47,736 nt of DNA from Oligoflexus sp. (GTDB taxonomy: Bacteria; Bdellovibrionota_B; Oligoflexia; Oligoflexales; Oligoflexaceae). The DNA is taken from contig JACMOC010000044.1 of NCBI GenBank assembly GCA_014378195.1, forward strand, positions 1 through 47,736, given 5' to 3'. Every line of letters starts with the position of its first letter. Position 1 is the stretch's first letter. The notes below the pieces were generated by a model. The model was not told where the DNA came from, made no database searches, and saw only the letters and a list, made by a program, of their open reading frames with translations. A program made the translations under genes and the position numbers. This document shows positions 43,027 to 47,736 of this stretch, one piece after another.

Positions 43027-44208
43027 ATGAAAATTTCAAACTTCTACGCAGCATTTGCAGCAATTACGTATTCTTATCTGGGTTATGCTGGGACAACTGC
43101 CGTTCAACATACTGATATTCGGCAAATGTCTCCGAGCGCTAGGTTCCCTGATTTAGCAAACGAACCGCTGCCCCCTGGTAACACTCTAACCAAAGATTAT
43201 TTTCAGAAGGCCTACCCTAAACTCACAGCGAGTCAATTGGATGATAAATGGTCGAAGGCATCGGCAAGTCCGATGGCCCTCATGCGATCCTACGTCAACG
43301 TCTGGTATGATGATGTAGCGAAAGTCAAAGATCCGGGGTCAATAGGACCCTGTTTTGGTGATGCTCATATTGATAATTTTGGCTATATTCGTTTCGCCGA
43401 TAATCAGTGGCATTACACTTACAATGACCTTGACGATGTCGGCGATTGCCCTGTGATATTTGATGCCTTGCGATACTTCACGACGCTTAGCCTGCTCTTG
43501 AATGATCCAGTCTCCGAAAAAAAGGTGCGGGACGCCTATATCGAATTTTTAAACGGCAAAAGCCTTGACCCACTGCCATCCGACTCTTCGGTTCCTGACT
43601 ATGATACGCTTCTTTCGAAGGCTCAGAAGAAAAATCTCGATGATAATGGACTTGTTCTTTCTAAGAAAGACGAAAGACTTACGCCTGCGGAGCAGGGACA
43701 AATCTTCGCCGAACTTAGAAAGACGCTCTTATTCCCCGACGAACTGAAATTTTTAGATATTTATAAGTTTGATAAAACCGGTGGGGGCAGTGCTGCTCAA
43801 GAGCGTTACTTTCTCGATGCTATCGATGCCGATGGACAAACCGTCTTTTTTGAATTGAAAGAACTTTCTCAGCCTGCGACTGAACATGGCGCTTGGTCTA
43901 AGAATTGGACGTTGACTCGTCAGGACTTTGCCCAGGATCTTTGGGGAGATAACACTCCGAAGTATCTTCGATTTCCTTTCCTTAACGGCAAGCCTTTTAT
44001 ACTCCGATTTAGCTTAAAAAAATCGATCAATTTAGAAAGTCTGTCGCGCAAGGAGGAGGTTGCGGTTTTAACGGAGGAAGTTTATACGATTGCGCAGCTG
44101 CATAAAAAAACGATTGCAGGAACACCGGAATATTCTGATTGGCTAAGAGAACAGACCGTGTTTATGGTCAATCGTTATTCCGAAGCTCTGCAAAACTCTT
44201 TACGGTAG
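43027..44208 (+). CDS. Exported DUF2252 family protein
   Basis: DUF2252 proteins are uncharacterised and have kinase-fold-like motifs. Here a signal peptide (1-21, ending GYAG) suggests a periplasmic location. Motifs: CFGDAHIDNFGY (GDxHxxNFG at 111-119), TYNDLDDVGD (133-137), then a glycine-rich turn and lysine strand, KTGGGSAAQERYFLDA followed by VFFELKEL. In DUF2252 the catalytic-type loop comes before the glycine-rich/lysine part, reversed relative to standard kinases. 393 residues, the usual size. ATP is normally absent from the periplasm, so an exported member is odd. It is convergent with the ParBc_2 gene. Confidence 0.85.
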   Translation: MKISNFYAAFAAITYSYLGYAGTTAVQHTDIRQMSPSARFPDLANEPLPPGNTLTKDYFQKAYPKLTASQLDDKWSKASASPMALMRSYVNVWYDDVAKVKDPGSIGPCFGDAHIDNFGYIRFADNQWHYTYNDLDDVGDCPVIFDALRYFTTLSLLLNDPVSEKKVRDAYIEFLNGKSLDPLPSDSSVPDYDTLLSKAQKKNLDDNGLVLSKKDERLTPAEQGQIFAELRKTLLFPDELKFLDIYKFDKTGGGSAAQERYFLDAIDADGQTVFFELKELSQPATEHGAWSKNWTLTRQDFAQDLWGDNTPKYLRFPFLNGKPFILRFSLKKSINLESLSRKEEVAVLTEEVYTIAQLHKKTIAGTPEYSDWLREQTVFMVNRYSEALQNSLR

Positions 44209-44238
44209 TAAGTCCGGATTTACGCAGGCCTTAGATAG

Positions 44239-44268
44239 CTCCTTGGGAAGGATTCCAAGGAGTTTTTT
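44239..44268 (+). terminator. Rho-independent terminator after DUF2252 gene
   Basis: CTCCTTGG (44239-44246), 8-nt loop, CCAAGGAG (44255-44262), then six T. Rightward only; the leftward ParBc_2 gene stops 11 nt beyond. Confidence 0.9.
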
Positions 44269-44278
44269 CATAATCAAA

Positions 44279-45010
44279 TTATTCAGCTAAGTATCCAGGA
44301 AGTGTTTTAGCATCGTCCGAGTGGGCCATAGGAATGGCTTTAAGGACCGTGTTCTCGAAATCGTTGTCAATGGCATCTTTTAAAATTTTCAAGCGAAAAA
44401 AGTTTGCCCAGAGAAAATCTGCATGAGGAACAGCCGATGTTTCATAACCCCCTCCGTTAGAAACGGCCCAGGCGAGGCTTCGAAAGGAGTCATTTTTAAG
44501 GTCAAAAATCTGCTTGGGCAAATCTCGGGGGCTTTTTGGCCCTACTCCATTTTCATCGTAAAGATAGGTATAGCTTTGTTTATCCATTAAACGCCAAAAT
44601 TCTTCCGCTGATTTTTCTGACCAGTTCTGCACGACTACTGCAGAGATCTCGGTTGTTGCTCCAAATGCTTTGGCCATAGCCATTGCGAAATGGTGATGAT
44701 CGGTGATGTACACACTACCGTCCGGGCCAATGACCACAGGCACAATGTGAGCATCAATGTACTTTTGGAGTTTTGTTGGAGACATTGTGGCAATTTTAAA
44801 GCTACGGCTATCGACTTCAATAGCACCAAACGTCAACTGGGTTGGATGAAGCTGTTCGGTACCGATATGGCAATGCTCACCTACTTTTTGAGCGGTTCCA
44901 CAAATGCTTTCGAGATACTGCGCTCCTGATTGAGACGTGCCAAATGCAAAGATATTGGAGCTCATAAAAGCGCTTGTACAAAGAGTAATGATCGTAATCC
45001 ATCGAACCAT
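44279..45010 (-). CDS. Exported ParB-like nuclease domain protein (ParBc_2 type)
   Basis: Signal peptide (1-22, cleavage likely after IFA) followed by a ParBc_2-type domain. EQLHPTQLTFGAIEVD near residue 52, VPVVIGPDGSVYITDHHHFAMAM (two pieces, 90-112, DHHH at 104-107) and a C-terminal helical half. Family members are called putative ParB-like nucleases, and no activity has been established that I know of. 243 residues. An exported protein cannot serve chromosome partitioning, so the fold must have another role, such as nucleic-acid or nucleotide binding outside the cytoplasm. It is convergent with the exported DUF2252 gene. Confidence 0.8.
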   Translation of the reverse strand: MVRWITIITLCTSAFMSSNIFAFGTSQSGAQYLESICGTAQKVGEHCHIGTEQLHPTQLTFGAIEVDSRSFKIATMSPTKLQKYIDAHIVPVVIGPDGSVYITDHHHFAMAMAKAFGATTEISAVVVQNWSEKSAEEFWRLMDKQSYTYLYDENGVGPKSPRDLPKQIFDLKNDSFRSLAWAVSNGGGYETSAVPHADFLWANFFRLKILKDAIDNDFENTVLKAIPMAHSDDAKTLPGYLAE

Positions 45011-45177
45011 AACTTTAACTCCAGGTTGAATCTGAACGTTTAATGAAGCTGTAAGAAATGAAAACCACTTAGATAATCTTGGTTCCTAACTATCAACACG
45101 TCATAGGACTTCGATAAAGATTGGTTAAATTATTGCCGAAGACAGTACGGAAGTGAACGACAGCAAAAGCCTCCATT

Positions 45178-45202
45178 GTGTTTCGCTGTTTAAGTGAAAC
45201 AC
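45178..45202. repeat. Inverted repeat (candidate operator) before asnB homologue
   Basis: GTGTTTC (45178-45184) and GAAACAC (45196-45202) with an 11-nt spacer. It ends 4 nt before a -10-like TATGAT at 45207-45212 and covers the -35 position, a typical place for a repressor or activator site. Confidence 0.5.
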
Positions 45203-45206
45203 CTTA

Positions 45207-45212
45207 TATGAT
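45207..45212 (+). promoter_or_regulatory. -10 box before asnB homologue
   Basis: TATGAT, 44 nt before the ATG at 45256. No -35 consensus at 16-18 nt; the inverted repeat at 45178-45202 occupies that place. Confidence 0.4.
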
Positions 45213-45255
45213 AGTGTGTAGGGCTTAAGCTGCGCCGACTTTTTGGAGATGATAC

Positions 45256-47181
45256 ATGTGTGGTATTGCGGGAATATATAACTCAGGTGGCATTAAAGAT
45301 GCTGATCACTCTGACCTTGATAGGATGCTATCTGGTCTAATTCGCCGCGGTCCTGATGGTGAGGGAAGATTCCAGCAAGGCCCCGTTTTACTTGGCCATA
45401 GACGATTAAAAATACTTGATCTTACCGATGCTGGGCGACAACCCATGACGAGCCGTAACGGTAGGTTTACGATCATATTCAATGGCGAGTGTTATAATTT
45501 CGCTGAGCTGAGAACAGAGTTGGGCCTGAAGCCCGAGGATATGCATTCTCATACCGATACCGAGGTTCTCCTCGAAGCATGGGCCGCTTGGGGCGAAGCA
45601 TGTCTACCAAAAATAGTCGGGCAATTTGCAATTGTGATGTACGATCATGTGGAAAAATCCATGTGGATCGCGCGTGATCGCTTTGGTGAAAAACCGGTTT
45701 ATTTCCATCGTTCAAACGGGCGATTTGTTTTTGCTTCGAGTATTCCGGCACTTATTCTGTCCCAGAATGTTCCGCGTGAGCTTGATCCCGACACGCTCAA
45801 AGAATTTTTGACTCTTCGTTATGTAGTGGCGCCGCGAACTGTTTTGCGAGGCGTATACAAACTTCCCCCAGGCAATGTGTTAAAAATCACGGAAAATGAT
45901 TTTCAGATCAAGACCTGGTATGAGCCGCATTTTGATTCCAATTCCGAACTTTACAAAAATATGTCCAAAGATGAAGTTATCGCTGAGTTTGACCGTTTAC
46001 TGCGTCAGGCTACAAACCGTTGTTTGACGTCGGATGTACCGGTTGGACTGCTCTTAAGTAACGGCATCGATAGCAATGCGATTCGATCCATACTTGATTC
46101 TCAAGGCAGTAAAGTGGGCTCCTTTACCTATACGTATGGAAACGATACCTCGGACCTTCAGGCTCGTATCGCGCTCGATAATGCCAACGGCATCATGCAG
46201 ACGAATGGTATAAAAAATCATAGATATTCATTCACGAGCGGCGAGCGGCTCTCAGCTATGAAAACGGCTTTTGCGAACTTTACCGAGCCTGTGGGGGACG
46301 GGGCGTCTCTAGCTACATGGTTGTTGCTCCAGAAATCCCGCGAACACGCGACTGTATTTCTTTGCGGCCATGGAGCAGACGAATTTTTAGGCGGTTATCG
46401 TCTTCATCAGGACCGTGCCCGTTATCGAATGATGAGGGTCATAGCTGGTCTTGGACGTATGGGCGGAACAAAAACTCTTGATCGCTATCTTAGTGGAGCT
46501 GAACCGGTTCAGACGCGTATTCGTTCCTTCCGCGCGGCAAGCCGTGACGAATCTCCTGCCGCAGCGCGACATCTTATTCATCGACCCTTGCCTATCAAAG
46601 ACTTTCACGAAATGTATCAAAGTAGGGACGATGATGTCACGGACGGGTATTTAGCCAGTATAGATGCGCTTTACGGGAGGTGCCGGCCAGGCGCTAACGA
46701 CCTCGATCGAATGCAAAAAGTCCTGGTGCAAACGTTCCTTTCGGAAAATATTTTATCCTTCGCCGATTCAGTGGCCATGGATGCCTCGGTTGAAGTGAGG
46801 ATGCCCTTCGTAGACAGAGATCTCGTGAATTTCGCTCAAGCGATTCCTTCAAAATATCGCGCAGGCGTGTTGCCAAAAGAAGGCAATACCAAGCTCATCC
46901 TTCGGGCCTGGGGCGCAAAAAATATGGATAACGAGATTGTGAAGCGACCCAAAGAGTCGTTTGATTTCGGGAGCCTACGGCCCATGATGGCGGCTCACGG
47001 TGATGAACTGCGCGGGTATGTTCTTGATTCCTCGGCGATTCGACGTCAAATGCCAGGAATTGAGACGTGGATGAATCGATCTCCTGACTATTTCCGTGGC
47101 TGCTGGCAGGGAACCCTATGGGCGCTGCTGTCCCTCGGCGTTTGGTGTCAGGCGAATGGCGTCACGGATGGTGGGTCGTAA
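45256..47181 (+). CDS. asnB: Asparagine synthetase (glutamine-hydrolysing) homologue with altered synthetase motifs
   Basis: Two-domain amidotransferase. The N-terminal class II glutaminase has catalytic Cys2 (MCGIAGIYN), IRRGPDGEG, LGHRRLKILD and IIFNGECYN, so ammonia release from glutamine should work. The synthetase domain starts near residue 235, but its ATP-pyrophosphatase loop reads LSNGIDSN (SNGIDS at 268-273) instead of SGGxDS. The GEGADE/GDGGDE motif reads GHGADEFLGG (371-380). 641 residues, in the range of the long bacterial forms that act in cell-surface or peptide modification. GGAG lies 8 nt before the ATG. Ended by the 47211 terminator. True product not certain. Confidence 0.85.
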   Translation: MCGIAGIYNSGGIKDADHSDLDRMLSGLIRRGPDGEGRFQQGPVLLGHRRLKILDLTDAGRQPMTSRNGRFTIIFNGECYNFAELRTELGLKPEDMHSHTDTEVLLEAWAAWGEACLPKIVGQFAIVMYDHVEKSMWIARDRFGEKPVYFHRSNGRFVFASSIPALILSQNVPRELDPDTLKEFLTLRYVVAPRTVLRGVYKLPPGNVLKITENDFQIKTWYEPHFDSNSELYKNMSKDEVIAEFDRLLRQATNRCLTSDVPVGLLLSNGIDSNAIRSILDSQGSKVGSFTYTYGNDTSDLQARIALDNANGIMQTNGIKNHRYSFTSGERLSAMKTAFANFTEPVGDGASLATWLLLQKSREHATVFLCGHGADEFLGGYRLHQDRARYRMMRVIAGLGRMGGTKTLDRYLSGAEPVQTRIRSFRAASRDESPAAARHLIHRPLPIKDFHEMYQSRDDDVTDGYLASIDALYGRCRPGANDLDRMQKVLVQTFLSENILSFADSVAMDASVEVRMPFVDRDLVNFAQAIPSKYRAGVLPKEGNTKLILRAWGAKNMDNEIVKRPKESFDFGSLRPMMAAHGDELRGYVLDSSAIRRQMPGIETWMNRSPDYFRGCWQGTLWALLSLGVWCQANGVTDGGS

Positions 47182-47210
47182 CCTTTCCTTTTTCATATGT
47201 TTAACCTCAC

Positions 47211-47254
47211 AAAAACCAAACGCGGAGTGCAAATGCACCCCGCGTTTGGTTTTT
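47211..47254. terminator. Bidirectional terminator between asnB homologue and KGG gene
   Basis: A 15-bp perfect stem AAAAACCAAACGCGG (47211-47225) and CCGCGTTTGGTTTTT (47240-47254), extended inward by AGTGC/GCACC with one mismatch and a 4-nt AAAT loop. T runs on both strands; it serves both converging genes. Confidence 0.95.
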
Positions 47255-47262
47255 ATCGAGTT

Positions 47263-47736
47263 TTAGGCATTGAGGTCGTTACGATCCGAACGACGATTGC
47301 GTTGAGCGCGCCCTTCTGGCAGTCCATCTACTGCTTCATCGTAACCTTGATCCTGAAGGCGTGATGAGTGAGCAACATGTCCACCGCGCGGCGAGCTTGA
47401 GTCATTGTCACGATTATAGTTCATTTCATCATATGGACGATTAATCTGGCGATTTCCTCGTTGCATGCCGCCTTCAAGTTCATCGCTCATGCGCGAGCGT
47501 TGCGATTTGGAAGGGCGGTTCATTTGCTCTGATACACTGATTTCATAATCGTCGTCCTGACGCTGGTTCCGGTGGAATGCTCGTCCGTCTTCGGAAGCCA
47601 ATTCTCTGCGGCGATCAGAATCCATTGCAGCAAACCCACGACCAGCCCGATGACTGTGCTCATGTGCTTGGTCGCCATGATCGAGTGCCTGGCGACCATG
47701 CATCGCTGTTTCGTCTATATCACCACGTTCAAACGA
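47263..47736 (-). CDS. KGG-motif stress protein-like, 5' end outside the window
   Basis: Hydrophilic, low-complexity protein rich in Arg, Asp, Gln, Asn and Gly. The segment RGFAAMDSDRRRELASEDGR resembles the KGG repeat (RGFASMDPEKQREIASKGG type) of stress-induced YciG/GsiB-like proteins. Only one copy is visible, followed by about 100 disordered residues (RPSKSQRSRM, RGGHVAHSS). The ATG at 47703 lacks a ribosome site, and the frame stays open to the window edge, so the gene is probably truncated by the window. Such proteins are linked to desiccation or acid stress and act in the cytoplasm. Confidence 0.6.
   Translation of the reverse strand, partial: SFERGDIDETAMHGRQALDHGDQAHEHSHRAGRGFAAMDSDRRRELASEDGRAFHRNQRQDDDYEISVSEQMNRPSKSQRSRMSDELEGGMQRGNRQINRPYDEMNYNRDNDSSSPRGGHVAHSSRLQDQGYDEAVDGLPEGRAQRNRRSDRNDLNA

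Overview
The window is 47.7 kb of a Gram-negative (diderm) bacterial chromosome with moderate GC (near 48% by eye). It carries LptG, BamD, TonB, an MltD-type lytic transglycosylase and an outer-membrane porin. The mix of genes (long IF2, EtfAB, MtnC/MtnD, many TTG starts, XPB-Bax1) fits the Bdellovibrionota/Oligoflexia or another former deltaproteobacterial lineage. That placement is an inference from gene content and was not tested by phylogeny. I saw no transposase, integrase, prophage, CRISPR array or rRNA.

Layout. 0-1.5 kb: end of the ribosomal/RNA polymerase operon (rpoA, rplQ). 1.5-4.4 kb: an OB-fold-like lipoprotein with lptG, facing the methionine-salvage pair mtnC/mtnD. 4.6-12.8 kb: the translation/transcription operon rimP-nusA-infB-rbfA-truB-metK, with a terminator-like leader before rimP and a terminator between infB and rbfA. 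12.8-16.7 kb: a HAMP-only membrane protein, ruvAB and a phosphate-selective-type porin. 16.8-20.9 kb: a translationally coupled set of a 2-TM protein, an XPB-type helicase and a Bax1 (DUF790) nuclease, then a DHH phosphoesterase. 20.9-25.6 kb: dtd, gpmI-mazG, rpsT, rnhA, and an rpsR-rpmB operon that ends in a hidden 36-residue basic protein. 25.8-30.2 kb: priA, clpP, tRNA-Leu(CAG), then an accessory stretch with a GAF-like protein and a frameshifted gene. 30.4-41.5 kb: an ABC exporter, etfBA, an aminotransferase, mltD, bamD, tonB, a degenerate HPt-like protein, aroB and a single receiver-domain protein. 41.5-47.7 kb: tRNA-Asn(GTT) followed by accessory genes (unknown protein, Cys-rich lipoprotein, exported DUF2252, exported ParBc_2), an unusual asparagine synthetase homologue and a partial KGG-type stress protein.

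Most of the window is conserved housekeeping DNA. The parts most worth a second look are: the XPB-Bax1 helicase-nuclease cassette, an archaeal-style repair pair in a bacterium; the 36-aa basic protein in the ribosomal-protein operon; the gene broken exactly at a U UUU UUA heptamer; the terminator-like leader of rimP-nusA-infB; and the periplasmic DUF2252/ParBc_2 locus. Several conserved enzymes also have unusual motifs: PriA lacks one zinc site, the AsnB homologue has altered synthetase motifs, and AroB has a long N-terminal extension.
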